DNA of 64,000 nt from JBBDLF01 sp040879025 (GTDB lineage: Bacteria; Pseudomonadota; Gammaproteobacteria; Pseudomonadales; Pseudohongiellaceae). Position numbers and translations under genes: made by a program. Shown here piece after piece: positions 52,418-61,496 of the stretch. A model generated the notes under the pieces. That model saw only the letters and a list, made by a program, of their open reading frames with translations, was not told the DNA's origin and ran no database searches. The stretch is from the NCBI GenBank assembly GCA_040879025.1, contig JBBDLF010000039.1, positions 124,001 to 188,000 of the forward strand, read 5' to 3'. Positions within the stretch are counted from its first letter, which is position 1. Each line of letters begins with the position of its first letter.

Positions 52418-53018
52418 CGTTTTCCGTTGAACTCCTTCCATGGCTTTGATACAGGTAAAAGTACACCGAACCCGCTTTCCCGGATCTCAGCTGCAGCCAA
52501 TTTTCAGGCACTGCCTCCGTCTCAATCGGTCTCGCGGACTCGATGTATATTTTTGCTCCAGGCGCAAGCAGCCCCCTGATTTCGAGCAATTCACAGGCCT
52601 GTGGAGCGAGATCGTGGTCAAACGGCGGGTCCAGGAATACGATATCAAACTTATCCTCTTGTGGTTGCCGTAGCCACTCGGTGGCATCGGAGCAGACGAC
52701 CACATAGTTGATCGCATCCAGATTGTTCAGCGCCTGACCAATCGCATCGACAGCCAGCCGGTTTGAGTCCAGAAACACAACCCTGGCGCTGCCGCGGGAC
52801 AACGCTTCAATACCGCAGGCGCCGCTGCCGGCAAACAGGTCCAGGCACCGTGCGCCCGGAATATCACCCTGCAGCCAGTTGAACAGCGTTTCCCTTATGC
52901 GGTCTGCCGTCGGCCGCAACTCCGGTACATCGGGAAAATAAATCTTGCGGCTGCGCCACTTCCCCCCGATGATACGGACAAGTTGTGCGTTAGCTGATTT
53001 GTTGCTCACAGGTCTCAT
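52407..53018 (-). CDS. rsmD: 16S rRNA (guanine(966)-N(2))-methyltransferase
   Basis: This 203-residue enzyme methylates G966 of 16S rRNA on the 30S subunit. The motifs VRIIGGKWRSRKIYFPD, RPTADRIRETLFNWL, CLDLFAGSGACGIEALSRG and the catalytic IVFLDPPFD (NPPY-type) are all present. The ATG at 53018 gives the normal N-terminus. It is divergent from ftsY with about 63 bp between the starts, the usual rsmD-ftsY arrangement in this class. Confidence 0.95.
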   Translation of the reverse strand: MRPVSNKSANAQLVRIIGGKWRSRKIYFPDVPELRPTADRIRETLFNWLQGDIPGARCLDLFAGSGACGIEALSRGSARVVFLDSNRLAVDAIGQALNNLDAINYVVVCSDATEWLRQPQEDKFDIVFLDPPFDHDLAPQACELLEIRGLLAPGAKIYIESARPIETEAVPENWLQLRSGKAGSVYFYLYQSHGRSSTENDEQ

Positions 53019-53081
53019 GTTGGATAATGCCGCCACGGTGGGCGACCCACTTTAATTAATCTGAACTGGTGTTAGCAAGTA

Positions 53082-54071
53082 ATGTTTGGCTTTGGCAAGA
53101 AATCTGAAAAACCGGAACCCGATACCCCTGAAACAAACGAGAAATCACCCGGCGGTTTGTTCGCCCGCCTGAAAAGTGGTCTGAGCCGTACGCGCGGGAG
53201 CTTCGGTGACGGTTTGAGCGATTTGGTTCTTGGGCGCAAGGCCATTGACGAAAATCTGCTCGACGATGTCGAAACCCAGTTGCTCACCGCTGATGTGGGC
53301 CTGGATGCCACGGATCACATCCTAGCCGGATTGAAGCAGAAACTGAAACGGCATCAGCTTCGCGACGCCGAGCAGTTCATGTCAGCCCTGAAGCAAGAGC
53401 TGGCGGCGCTGCTGGCACCCTGTGACAAGCCCCTGACAGTGCCGGCAGAGAGCGCAAGGCCTTTCGTTATTCTGATGGTGGGAGTCAACGGTGTCGGCAA
53501 GACTACGACGATTGGAAAGCTGGCGAAGCGATTGCAGAATCAGGGCCTGAGTCTGATGCTGGCAGCGGGCGACACTTTTCGCGCCGCGGCGGTGGAGCAA
53601 CTGCAGATCTGGGGTGATCGAAATGATGTACCTGTCACTTCCCAGGGATCCGGCGCCGACAGCGCGTCGGTGATCTTTGATGCCTATCAGGCCGCCAGGG
53701 CGCGGGGCACGGACGTTGTTATCGCCGATACTGCCGGCAGGCTCCACACTCGCGACAACCTTATGCAGGAACTGGCGAAGATTGTCCGTGTTCTGAGAAA
53801 GCAGGACGATAACCTGCCCAACGAAATTATGCTGGTGCTCGATGCCACCACGGGACAGAATGCGCTCAATCAGGCACGCAGTTTTCACGGCGCCGTAACC
53901 CTGACGGGTATTACCTTGACCAAGCTGGACGGCACCGCCAAAGGTGGCATGGTATTCGCCCTGGCCAAAGAGCTGTCGTTGCCAATCCGTTTCATCGGGA
54001 TAGGAGAGAATGTGGACGATCTGCGGCCTTTCAACGCGGAGCAGTTCGTCAACGCCCTGTTTTCCGAATGA
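53082..54071 (+). CDS. ftsY: Signal recognition particle receptor FtsY
   Basis: This 329-residue SRP-GTPase docks ribosome-SRP complexes at the membrane for cotranslational insertion. After a short charged A-domain (about 1-35) comes the NG domain with P-loop GVNGVGKTTTIGKLA, AAGDTFRAAAVEQLQIW, IADTAGRLHTRDNLM and TKLDGTAKGGMVFAL. The A-domain is shorter than in E. coli. The stop overlaps the ftsE start by 4 bp; ftsY-ftsE-ftsX is a conserved operon. Confidence 0.97.
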   Translation: MFGFGKKSEKPEPDTPETNEKSPGGLFARLKSGLSRTRGSFGDGLSDLVLGRKAIDENLLDDVETQLLTADVGLDATDHILAGLKQKLKRHQLRDAEQFMSALKQELAALLAPCDKPLTVPAESARPFVILMVGVNGVGKTTTIGKLAKRLQNQGLSLMLAAGDTFRAAAVEQLQIWGDRNDVPVTSQGSGADSASVIFDAYQAARARGTDVVIADTAGRLHTRDNLMQELAKIVRVLRKQDDNLPNEIMLVLDATTGQNALNQARSFHGAVTLTGITLTKLDGTAKGGMVFALAKELSLPIRFIGIGENVDDLRPFNAEQFVNALFSE

Positions 54072-54739
54072 TCAAGTTCGATAATGTCACCAAACGCTAT
54101 CCCGGCGGCCAGGAAGCCCTGTCCCAGGTGAGCTTTGAACTACAAAGAGGCGAAATGGCGTTTTTGACCGGCCGCTCTGGCGCCGGCAAAAGTTCCCTGT
54201 TGAAGCTGATCATGTTGATTGAGAAGGCGAGCCAGGGGCAGATATTCGTCAATGACAGGAATCTGAATCGGGCAGACCGTCGCGATATACCGGGTCTGCG
54301 CCGTCAGATTGGTGTCGTATTCCAGGACCATCAATTGCTGTTTGATCGCAGCGTTTTCGATAACGTAGCGCTACCGTTACTGGTCAGCGGCTATCGTCGT
54401 GCGGATGCCGGTAGACGCGTTCGTGCCGCGCTCGACAAGGTGGGGTTGCTGGACAAGGAAAAACTTTCTCCCGGCAAGCTTTCAGGCGGTGAACAACAGC
54501 GGGTGGGAATCGCCCGGGCGGTCGTCAACCGGCCCGGAATAATTCTCGCCGATGAACCCACCGGCAACCTCGACCCCTTGTTGTCTGCTGAGATCATGAG
54601 CATATTCGAGCAGTTTAACCAGGTGGGCGTCTGTGTTCTTGTTGCCAGTCATGATCTGGGCCTGATAGCCAGAATGCGGCGCCGCATACTCACGCTGGAG
54701 CAGGGCAGGATGGTCAATGACGCCATCCACGGAGACTGA
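54068..54739 (+). CDS. ftsE: Cell division ATP-binding protein FtsE
   Basis: This 223-residue ABC ATPase forms the FtsEX complex, which activates periplasmic amidases through EnvC at the division site. Walker A GRSGAGKSSLLKL, signature LSGGEQQRVGIAR and Walker B IILADEPTGNLD are present. It is coupled to ftsY upstream and followed 9 bp later by ftsX. Confidence 0.97.
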   Translation: MIKFDNVTKRYPGGQEALSQVSFELQRGEMAFLTGRSGAGKSSLLKLIMLIEKASQGQIFVNDRNLNRADRRDIPGLRRQIGVVFQDHQLLFDRSVFDNVALPLLVSGYRRADAGRRVRAALDKVGLLDKEKLSPGKLSGGEQQRVGIARAVVNRPGIILADEPTGNLDPLLSAEIMSIFEQFNQVGVCVLVASHDLGLIARMRRRILTLEQGRMVNDAIHGD

Positions 54740-54748
54740 GGCAAGGGT

Positions 54749-55795
54749 GTGAGAAATCCGGAAAACCGATCCAGGCGCCGGGAACAGGCCATAAAGGTCA
54801 AGGACCCGAAAAAGCGCCCGCGCGGAGCAAGAACCCAAGAGACCGGTCCATCACCGGCCAGGGCTGTTACCGGCCGCTTGTCCCGGGGCGCTTCGGGCTT
54901 TATGGATGCGCATCGCAATGCGGCAACGGAAAGTTTTCAGCGACTACTCGACAACGCGGCGGCCACTCTCAGCACCGCCAGTGTCATCGGCATCGCTCTG
55001 CTGTTGCCCGCGCTACTGGTTATCGCGGGAAATAACCTGTCCCAGCTCGCTGGTCAGTTCCGCACTGACGCGACCATCACCCTCTATTTGAACCTTGATG
55101 TCACAGAAGACAGGGCCTTACAGCTTAGTGAAGATTTGCTTACTCGAAACAGCATCGACTCGGTGAACTATGTTTCCCGCGACCAGGCCCGCGCGGATTT
55201 TGCCACTTGGTCCGGGCTGGGAGACATTCTCGCCACGCTGGAGGAAAACCCTTTGCCCGGGGCGCTGGTGGTGGTGCCCGCCGGCACGGGAGCCGATGCC
55301 ATTCAGGCTCTGCATGAGGAACTCCGGGAACTTGAGGAAGTTGAACACAGCGAGGCCGACCTGCAATGGTTACAGAGGCTGCAGTCTCTGACTGCCCTGG
55401 TGGAGCGCACCGGTCTGGTACTCTCGCTACTGCTTGGCGCGGGCGTGATACTGGTTATTGGCAACACCATTCAACTGGCGATCGACGGGCGCAGCGCGGA
55501 GATTGTGGTAAGTAAGCTTGTGGGAGCCACGGACAGCTATGTGGCCCGTCCCTTTCTCTATACCGGCCTGTTTTACGGCCTGGCCGGCGGAATCCTTGCC
55601 GCATTGCTGCAACTGCTGGTGGTGTTTGCGCTGGCCGGTCCCCTGCAGGACCTGGTGCTTCAATACGGCGGCAACTATCGGCTGCAGGGAGGCGGCTTGC
55701 CAACCGCGTTGATCCTGCTGTGTTTCGGCGGCCTGCTGGGCTGGACGGGAGCCATGCTCGCCGCCCAGCGCCAACTCCCCGCCATCAACCCTTAA
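54749..55795 (+). CDS. ftsX: Cell division membrane protein FtsX
   Basis: This 348-residue protein is the membrane partner of FtsE. A long basic cytoplasmic N-terminus (about 1-70) precedes the first membrane segment (ASVIGIALLLPALLVIAG), a periplasmic loop (about 100-205, DATITLYLNLDVTED) and three more membrane segments in the C-terminal half (GLVLSLLLGAGVILVIGN, GLFYGLAGGILAALLQLLVV, ALILLCFGGLLGWTGAML). GTG at 54749 is the start. A REPIN-like palindrome begins 3 bp after its stop codon. Confidence 0.96.
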   Translation: MRNPENRSRRREQAIKVKDPKKRPRGARTQETGPSPARAVTGRLSRGASGFMDAHRNAATESFQRLLDNAAATLSTASVIGIALLLPALLVIAGNNLSQLAGQFRTDATITLYLNLDVTEDRALQLSEDLLTRNSIDSVNYVSRDQARADFATWSGLGDILATLEENPLPGALVVVPAGTGADAIQALHEELRELEEVEHSEADLQWLQRLQSLTALVERTGLVLSLLLGAGVILVIGNTIQLAIDGRSAEIVVSKLVGATDSYVARPFLYTGLFYGLAGGILAALLQLLVVFALAGPLQDLVLQYGGNYRLQGGGLPTALILLCFGGLLGWTGAMLAAQRQLPAINP

Positions 55796-55797
55796 TC

Positions 55798-55859
55798 GGG
55801 GTCGGTGGCGAATGATTAGCATTTCCAAAAGCGAACGATTATCATTCGCCACCGACCCC
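55798..55859. repeat. REPIN-like palindrome with 19-bp perfect arms
   Basis: GGGGTCGGTGGCGAATGAT (55798-55816) and its exact reverse complement (55841-55859) flank a 24-bp spacer. This matches the form of REPINs, paired REP sequences mobilised by RAYT proteins, and two RAYT-like genes are in this window. The RNA could fold into a strong hairpin stabilising or ending the ftsX message. It could equally act as a simple terminator; the U-tract is absent. Confidence 0.8.
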
Positions 55860-55940
55860 ACGGGGTGCAAGCCCAGTGGTGGCGGGGCCGTCAGGGTCTC
55901 GCCGCGACCCGGCGCAATGGAACAAAGCAATAATTGGTGC

Positions 55941-55946
55941 TAGAAT
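55941..55946 (+). promoter_or_regulatory. Weak -10-like element upstream of rpoH
   Basis: TAGAAT lies about 135 bp before the rpoH start, in the 285-bp ftsX-rpoH gap. The sequence 17 bp further upstream is GGAACA, close to the GGAACTT -35 of sigma-E promoters, but the matching sigma-E -10 (TCTGA type) is not at the right distance. It is only a candidate. Confidence 0.2.
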
Positions 55947-56080
55947 CAGGTCTGGAGAATGAGTATTTTCAACGTCCGGCCAGTAGGACTCGGGGGAAGC
56001 CAGGATTCAGAATTCCTCCGGAATTTTAAGTGATTTTTCAATTGGTTAATGGACAGGTAAACAAGGGGAATTGGGAAGTT

Positions 56081-56950
56081 ATGAGTACAATCGCTGCAGG
56101 CAAGAATATAAAGGTCATTGATCCCGTCGTTCCGGGTCGCGATCTGACGGCGTACATAGCTTCGGTGAACAGCATTCCCGTGCTCACTGCCGAGCAGGAA
56201 CGGGAACTGGCAAACCAGTATTACTATGAGGATGACGTGGATGCCGCGCGCAAGCTGGTATTGGCTCATTTGCGCTTTGTCGTGCACCTGGCAAAAACCT
56301 ATTCGGGCTACGGACTGTCGCAGTCCGACCTGATTCAGGAAGGCAATGTAGGCCTGATGAAAGCCGTCAAGCGGTTTAATCCTGAAGTAGGCGTACGGCT
56401 GGTTTCCTTTGCCGTACACTGGATCAAGGCGGAAATGCATGAATTCATTCTGCGTAACTGGCGCATCGTAAAAGTCGCCACAACCAAGGGGCAGCGCAAA
56501 CTGTTCTTTAATCTGCGCAGCTCGAAAAAACGCCTGGGATGGTTGAATAATGCCGAAGCCGAGGCGGTCGCCGAGGATCTTGGAGTTGACGCCAAAGTAG
56601 TACGGCAGATGGAAAGCCGCATGAGCGCCTACGATACCTCATTTGACGCCGAACCCGATGGCGACGACGAGAACGCGTACCGCGCACCGGCCTATTACCT
56701 GGAGGACCAAGGTTCGGACCTGGCCAGCAATCTTGAAGATGAGGAATGGGAAGAGCGCACCAACCACAGCCTGCACCTGGCGATGAGTGAACTGGATGAG
56801 CGCAGCAAGGATATTCTCACGAGCCGGTGGCTGACAGACGACAAATCCACCCTGCATGAACTGGCGGACCGCTATAATATATCCGCGGAGCGAATCAGGC
56901 AGCTGGAGAAAAATGCAATGAACAAGGTCAAGGCGCGAATGGAAGCCTGA
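56081..56950 (+). CDS. rpoH: RNA polymerase heat-shock sigma factor (sigma-32)
   Basis: This 289-residue sigma-70-family factor directs heat-shock gene transcription. RpoH features are region 2 (HLRFVVHLAKTYSGYGLSQSDLIQEGNVGLMKAVKRFNPEVGVRLVSFAVHWI), the RpoH box KGQRKLFFNLRSSKKRLGWLN and region 4 (LHELADRYNISAERIRQLEKNAM). The ATG at 56081 gives the family N-terminus; an open upstream frame adds 17 codons without support. A strong terminator follows. Translation control by 5' mRNA structure is known in E. coli but was not tested here. Confidence 0.97.
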   Translation: MSTIAAGKNIKVIDPVVPGRDLTAYIASVNSIPVLTAEQERELANQYYYEDDVDAARKLVLAHLRFVVHLAKTYSGYGLSQSDLIQEGNVGLMKAVKRFNPEVGVRLVSFAVHWIKAEMHEFILRNWRIVKVATTKGQRKLFFNLRSSKKRLGWLNNAEAEAVAEDLGVDAKVVRQMESRMSAYDTSFDAEPDGDDENAYRAPAYYLEDQGSDLASNLEDEEWEERTNHSLHLAMSELDERSKDILTSRWLTDDKSTLHELADRYNISAERIRQLEKNAMNKVKARMEA

Positions 56951-56979
56951 CGATCCGGATTTTTCACAAGGTCAATCTG

Positions 56980-57010
56980 AAGCCGCCAGGTTCACGCTTG
57001 GCGGCTTTTT
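56980..57010 (+). terminator. Rho-independent terminator after rpoH
   Basis: GCCGCCA (56982-56988) pairs with TGGCGGC (56999-57005) around a 10-base loop, followed directly by TTTTT. It lies 30 bp after the rpoH stop. Confidence 0.9.
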
Positions 57011-57055
57011 CATTCCCGCCGGGGCGCCAGCAACGGCGAGTGGAAATGAATCACC

Positions 57056-57445
57056 ATGGCTAAATTATTTCTGTTACTGGCGGCCGTAAACGGATTCCTT
57101 TCCGTTTCCCTCGGTGCCTTTGCGGCACATGGTCTGCGAGAACGACTCTCGCCGGAGTTGCTGGCTACGTTTCAGACCGGTGTCCAGTATCATATGTACC
57201 ACGCCCTGGCTCTGCTCGGCATAGGCATACTCGCCGTGCAATACCCGGCGGCGGGGACGTTACGGGTAGGCGGCTGGCTTTTTCTCGCCGGCATGGTGTT
57301 GTTTTCGGGCAGTCTCTATCTTCTGGCGTACACCGGCATTCGCTGGCTCGGTGCCATCACACCGTTTGGCGGGCTGGCATTTTTGGCCGGCTGGTTCGCC
57401 CTGGGCTGGTTTGTGTTGCAGACTGATTTCAGCGAGCTGCGCTGA
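57056..57445 (+). CDS. DUF423 family membrane protein
   Basis: This 129-residue protein of the DUF423 (YgdD-like) family has four membrane segments, with the family start FLLLAAVNGFLSVSLGAFAAHGLRERLSPE and the repeated pattern in FLAGMVLFSGSLYLLAYTG and GAITPFGGLAFLAGW. Its role is not established. It lies between the rpoH terminator and thiS, 26 bp before thiS. Confidence 0.92.
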   Translation: MAKLFLLLAAVNGFLSVSLGAFAAHGLRERLSPELLATFQTGVQYHMYHALALLGIGILAVQYPAAGTLRVGGWLFLAGMVLFSGSLYLLAYTGIRWLGAITPFGGLAFLAGWFALGWFVLQTDFSELR

Positions 57446-57471
57446 ACCGGCGACAATCAGGCGGGCTGACT

Positions 57472-57672
57472 ATGCAAATCAAGGTCAATGGCAAAAACCT
57501 GGAAGTGGCGGAGCATGTTACGGTACAGGGACTGATTCAGTTTCTCGATCTCGGTAATGGTCGCGTGGCCGTGGAATTGAACCGCGAGATACTTCCGCGC
57601 AGCGAACACGACACGCAGGTTCTGCGACAGAACGATATCGTGGAGATCGTACAGGCCATCGGTGGCGGCTAG
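57472..57672 (+). CDS. thiS: Sulfur carrier protein ThiS
   Basis: This 66-residue ubiquitin-fold protein carries sulfur as a C-terminal thiocarboxylate for thiamine thiazole synthesis. It ends IGGG, with the Gly-Gly required for activation; the core VNGKNLEVAEHVTVQGLIQFL and VAVELNREILPRSEH are typical. It precedes thiG by 10 bp. Confidence 0.95.
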   Translation: MQIKVNGKNLEVAEHVTVQGLIQFLDLGNGRVAVELNREILPRSEHDTQVLRQNDIVEIVQAIGGG

Positions 57673-57682
57673 GGAGCAAACC

Positions 57683-58474
57683 ATGAACGTGAATACAGAC
57701 AAACCGCTTCAGGTTGCCGGTCAAACCTACAAGTCGAGGCTCATCATTGGCAGCGGAAAATACCGCGACTTTCAACAAAACCGGCAGGCACTTCAGGCCA
57801 GCGGCGCAGAAATAATAACCGTCGCCATTCGCCGCGTTAACCTCGGTCAGAACCGCGAAGAACCCAGTCTGCTGGATGTTATCTCACCCGGGGAGTACAC
57901 CATTCTTCCCAATACAGCCGGCTGCTACACCGCCGAGGAAGCAGTGCGTACCTGTCGGATGGCGCGGGAGTTACTGGATGGACACAAGCTGGTGAAACTG
58001 GAAGTGCTGGGGGATCAGACAACTCTCTATCCGGATGTCACGGAGACACTGTCGGCGGCCGCAACGCTGGTGAAAGACGGTTTTGATGTGATGGTGTATA
58101 CCAGCGATGATCCGCTGGTGGCCAAGCGCCTGGAAGAACTCGGTTGTGTCGCGGTCATGCCGCTGGGCGCACCGATCGGGTCGGGTCTGGGCATCCGCAA
58201 TCCCTATAACATCAAAATGATTCTCGAGAATGCCACGGTACCCATTATCGTCGACGCCGGAGTGGGAACGGCTTCGGATGCCACCATTGCGATGGAACTC
58301 GGCTGTGATGGAGTATTGATGAACACCGCGATAGCAGAGGCAGGCGACCCTGTCCTGATGGCGTCGGCGATGCGCAAGGCGGTTGAAAGCGGAAGGGAAG
58401 CCTGGATTGCCGGCAGGATGCCGCGGCGGCTTTATGCCAGCGCCTCATCGCCGGTGGACGGCACGTTTTTCTAA
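57683..58474 (+). CDS. thiG: Thiazole synthase
   Basis: This 263-residue TIM-barrel enzyme builds the thiazole phosphate of thiamine from ThiS-thiocarboxylate, 1-deoxyxylulose 5-phosphate and dehydroglycine. Motifs are SRLIIGSGKYRDF, ITVAIRRVN, the Schiff-base lysine in LVKLEVLGD and PIIVDAGVGTASDATIAMELG. The ATG at 57683 follows an AGGGAG; the frame extends 7 codons upstream into thiS. Other thiazole genes (thiO or thiH, thiF) are not in the window. Confidence 0.96.
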   Translation: MNVNTDKPLQVAGQTYKSRLIIGSGKYRDFQQNRQALQASGAEIITVAIRRVNLGQNREEPSLLDVISPGEYTILPNTAGCYTAEEAVRTCRMARELLDGHKLVKLEVLGDQTTLYPDVTETLSAAATLVKDGFDVMVYTSDDPLVAKRLEELGCVAVMPLGAPIGSGLGIRNPYNIKMILENATVPIIVDAGVGTASDATIAMELGCDGVLMNTAIAEAGDPVLMASAMRKAVESGREAWIAGRMPRRLYASASSPVDGTFF

Positions 58475-58525
58475 GGAACCCGATCCTGGACTTTGTCGCA
58501 ATCCGACGCGCCACCGGTCAATGCC

Positions 58526-59224
58526 ATGCCAGCAGAATCATCGAACGAAAAACTCTCCATGCGACCTGTCCGAAGCTTCGTGGTACGCAGTGGCCGCCTT
58601 ACCACGTCCCAGAAAAAGGCGCTGGATCTGTACTGGTGCCGTTACGTCGTGGAATTTCACGGTCAGGCGCTCGAAGCGAAGACCTTGTTTGGCAATGAGC
58701 GCCCGCTGGTGGTTGAAATCGGGTTCGGAATGGGCGACTCGCTACTGACAATGGCGACGCAGAATCGGGACAGCAATTTTCTCGGTATTGAAGTTCACCG
58801 TCCCGGGATTGGAAAGTTGCTGCAAGGCATCCATCGCGAGGGGCTGGATAATTTGAAAATCATGTGTCATGACGCCCGCGAAGTGATCGTACACTTCGCC
58901 CCGGGGTCGCTGGCTCAAGTCCAGATTTTCTTCCCTGATCCCTGGCCCAAGAAGCGCCACCAGAAGCGCCGTATTGTACAAGCTGAAATGATTGAACTGC
59001 TGGCAGAACGGCTTGCGCCTGCGGGCAGGCTGCATCTGGCCACCGACTGGTTACCCTACGCAGAACATATGATGGCGGTACTCAGCGCCCACCCCAACCT
59101 CGAAAACCTGGCGGGAGACGGCAACTACGCCACCGCGACAGGAAGACCCGAGACACGGTTCGAACGCCGTGGCCTGAAACTCGGACACGGCGTCCGGGAC
59201 CTGACGTTTGTCAAACCCGCCTGA
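58526..59224 (+). CDS. trmB: tRNA (guanine(46)-N(7))-methyltransferase
   Basis: This about 232-residue SAM enzyme makes m7G46 in tRNA. Family segments are RSFVVRSGRLTTSQKKALDLYW, LVVEIGFGMGDSLLTMA, NFLGIEVHRPGIGKLL, and VQIFFPDPWPKKRHQKRRIVQ with the PDPWPKKRH catalytic block. Start is ambiguous: an upstream TTG (58493), this ATG (58526) or an ATG at 58559. It lies just after thiG. Confidence 0.93.
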   Translation: MPAESSNEKLSMRPVRSFVVRSGRLTTSQKKALDLYWCRYVVEFHGQALEAKTLFGNERPLVVEIGFGMGDSLLTMATQNRDSNFLGIEVHRPGIGKLLQGIHREGLDNLKIMCHDAREVIVHFAPGSLAQVQIFFPDPWPKKRHQKRRIVQAEMIELLAERLAPAGRLHLATDWLPYAEHMMAVLSAHPNLENLAGDGNYATATGRPETRFERRGLKLGHGVRDLTFVKPA

Positions 59225-59234
59225 TGCGACCCGC

Positions 59235-59966
59235 TCAAAGCCAGAACCGGTGCTCATGGAGTTTGAGCCACTCCCTGTAATATTCGTAATCCGGACAAAG
59301 CGATTGCACCAGCGCCCAGTATCGCGGCGAATGATTCATATGGATCAAATGGCACACTTCGTGGGCGATCATGTAGTCAATAATTGCGTTGGGAGCCAGC
59401 ATGATCAGCCAGTTGAACTGGATGATGCCGGTGGAGGTGCAGTGGCCCCACTTGGTCTTGGTCTTGCGCAGTTTGATGGTTTTGAGCTTGCGGCCCACCT
59501 TCAGGTAGTCAGCAAGCCCCTGCGCGCGCCAGGGCAGGTGGTTCTCCGCCCTTCTGATCAAATACGCTTCCACCTGCTCCCTGGCCTTGCGGGCATTCAG
59601 TTTCGGACCACGGATAATGAACCGGTCGCGAGTGATGACAATCCTTTCCTTCGGGCATTCTTCAAAAATGATCGTCAACTCCCTGGCCTTGTATAAAATT
59701 TTTCTGCCCTTCTCGATCCGCAACAACTCCCGGTTGCGTTTGGACTCTTCCAGCAGGCGCTTTTCGATCCAGCTGCGATTGGTGTCGATGAAGGTTCGAA
59801 TCTGCAAATGGCTGGCACGCATCGGACACCGCACTTCCACTTTCCGGTGGGACACATGAATCGCCAGCGTCTTGCGCCGGGAACGGTGCACTTCACATTC
59901 GTAAGGATGCGTGATTCTTTTTGATTTGCCGGTAAAATTCAGGGGAATTATTTTTGTCTTGCGCAT
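59235..59966 (-). CDS. DUF45 (YgjP-like) metallopeptidase-fold protein
   Basis: This 243-residue protein belongs to the DUF45/YgjP-like family, a zincin fold related to M48 and SprT peptidases. It has HEVCHLIHMNHSPRYW, the HExxH zinc motif with the third His a few residues on, and the conserved KLRKTKTKWGHCTSTGIIQFNWLIML region. Substrates are unknown. It overlaps the upstream methyltransferase stop by 19 bp. Confidence 0.9.
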   Translation of the reverse strand: MRKTKIIPLNFTGKSKRITHPYECEVHRSRRKTLAIHVSHRKVEVRCPMRASHLQIRTFIDTNRSWIEKRLLEESKRNRELLRIEKGRKILYKARELTIIFEECPKERIVITRDRFIIRGPKLNARKAREQVEAYLIRRAENHLPWRAQGLADYLKVGRKLKTIKLRKTKTKWGHCTSTGIIQFNWLIMLAPNAIIDYMIAHEVCHLIHMNHSPRYWALVQSLCPDYEYYREWLKLHEHRFWL

Positions 59967-60541
59967 TTCACACTTCCGTCGCCTTCCTTCCTCGCTATGA
60001 TACTGGCAAAAGCGCGCCGGGGATTAACCGTTTCGCCTTCATTGGAATAAATAATACTCCAGCCCTGAAAAAACGTTTGTAATTCACCGGGGCGCAGCAA
60101 ATAATCCGGGTTTCTGGGTCGACCAAATAGAGCCTGTTTTGCAGTAAAGGTTTCATACACAATCAGTCCGCCTGGCCTGATACTGTTCCGTATCGCCGGA
60201 ATCAGCGGTCGATGCAGGTAATTGAAAACCACGATCGCGTCAAACGCGGCGCCCCTGACGGCGAGTGGATTTTCTTCAGCCTCTTTTTCGAAATCCACTT
60301 GCCAGATCTCGCCATGCAAGTGCTCAAGATCCAGTGCGCCGCGCACCCGGCGCAGCGCTTCCGCATCACGGTCCGCGAACACCACGGGCAGATTCCGCCG
60401 CGCCAGCCAAAGGCCGTTTCTACCCTGGCCGCAAGCCAGATCAAGACATTTCGCACCGGTATTGTTTTGTTTCAGAAGCGGCAGAAACCGGACAAGCACA
60501 TCGGCAACATTCGCGCTAGAATGGCTTACCGGCAACGCCAT
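59948..60541 (-). CDS. Class I SAM-dependent methyltransferase
   Basis: This 197-residue methyltransferase has the SAM-binding motif CLDLACGQGRNGLWLARR and FDAIVVFNYLHRPLIPAI, close to the TehB-like/thiopurine group. The ATG at 60541 was chosen because a GGAG precedes it and the longer frame reaches into the cmoA leader. The substrate is unknown. It is translationally coupled to the DUF45 gene. Confidence 0.88.
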   Translation of the reverse strand: MALPVSHSSANVADVLVRFLPLLKQNNTGAKCLDLACGQGRNGLWLARRNLPVVFADRDAEALRRVRGALDLEHLHGEIWQVDFEKEAEENPLAVRGAAFDAIVVFNYLHRPLIPAIRNSIRPGGLIVYETFTAKQALFGRPRNPDYLLRPGELQTFFQGWSIIYSNEGETVNPRRAFASIIARKEGDGSVKCARQK

Positions 60542-60752
60542 GAAATTTGTACTCCAGACTGTTGGTGGATACATCGAAAACCGGGTCGCCGATGTTTTGC
60601 AAGCGCTGCCTAAAGTAAGCCAAAACCAGCCCCTGGACAATATCCATGACGAGTATTTTTACAAGAATTATTCAGGGTGGGGAAAGCGGAGAAAATATCT
60701 GCCAGGATCCGGCCGAAGTCGGGCACGGGTCTCAGGACAAATTCGCCTCATC

Positions 60753-61496
60753 ATGAACGATAATTCCCGAGACGACCTCTACTCCGGTGATTCCGGCCCG
60801 CGGGATTTTGTCTTTGACGAACGCGTCGCTCGGGTATTCAACGATATGATTAATCGCTCGGTGCCGGGTTACTCTACAATCATTTCCATGATCGGCGTAC
60901 TCGCCGATCGGTACTGCAGCAAAGGCTCGATGATTTACGATCTGGGCTGTTCTCTGGGCGCGGCAACACTTGCGATGGACCGTCAAATAGCGCACAACGA
61001 ATACAGAATAGAGGCGGTGGACAGTTCAGACGCCATGATCGCCCGGTTACGGGAGAAACTGCGGCAGGAATCGGAGGCTGGTCATGACGTCAGCCGCATC
61101 AATCCTGTCTGTGCCGACATTATCAGGATGCCCATCAGTAACGCATCCGTCGTGGTGCTGAATTTTACCCTGCAATTTGTCCCGCTTGCCGAACGCCACC
61201 GGCTGCTGAGGGCGGTATATGCCGGCATGCAGCCGGGCGGGATCTTGATTTTATCCGAGAAGGTGCTTCTTCCCGACGCTAACCTGAATGAACTGTTCGT
61301 CGAAATGTATCACCTTTTCAAGGAAAAAATGGGCTATTCCGGGCTGGAAATCAGCCGCAAGCGCACCGCCCTGGAAAATGTGCTGATACCCGAATCCATC
61401 GAAACACACCAGAAGCGCCTCGGCGACCTGGGCTTCAAGTCCGTGGATGTGTGGTTTAAGTGTTTCAATTTTGCCTCCCTGGTGGCTTTCAAGTGA
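60753..61496 (+). CDS. cmoA: Carboxy-S-adenosyl-L-methionine synthase
   Basis: This 247-residue enzyme converts SAM and prephenate to carboxy-SAM, used for cmo5U34 in tRNA. Family sequences are DFVFDERVARVFNDMINRSVPGY, YDLGCSLGAATLAMD and GILILSEKVLLPDANLNELF. The ATG at 60753 is the normal N-terminus; a much longer frame upstream is antisense to the methyltransferase gene and is rejected. It overlaps cmoB. Confidence 0.96.
   Translation: MNDNSRDDLYSGDSGPRDFVFDERVARVFNDMINRSVPGYSTIISMIGVLADRYCSKGSMIYDLGCSLGAATLAMDRQIAHNEYRIEAVDSSDAMIARLREKLRQESEAGHDVSRINPVCADIIRMPISNASVVVLNFTLQFVPLAERHRLLRAVYAGMQPGGILILSEKVLLPDANLNELFVEMYHLFKEKMGYSGLEISRKRTALENVLIPESIETHQKRLGDLGFKSVDVWFKCFNFASLVAFK

Noticed and set aside
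60222..60752. N-terminal extension of cmoA
   Set aside because: The extra 177 residues are antisense to the methyltransferase and are absent from CmoA proteins.
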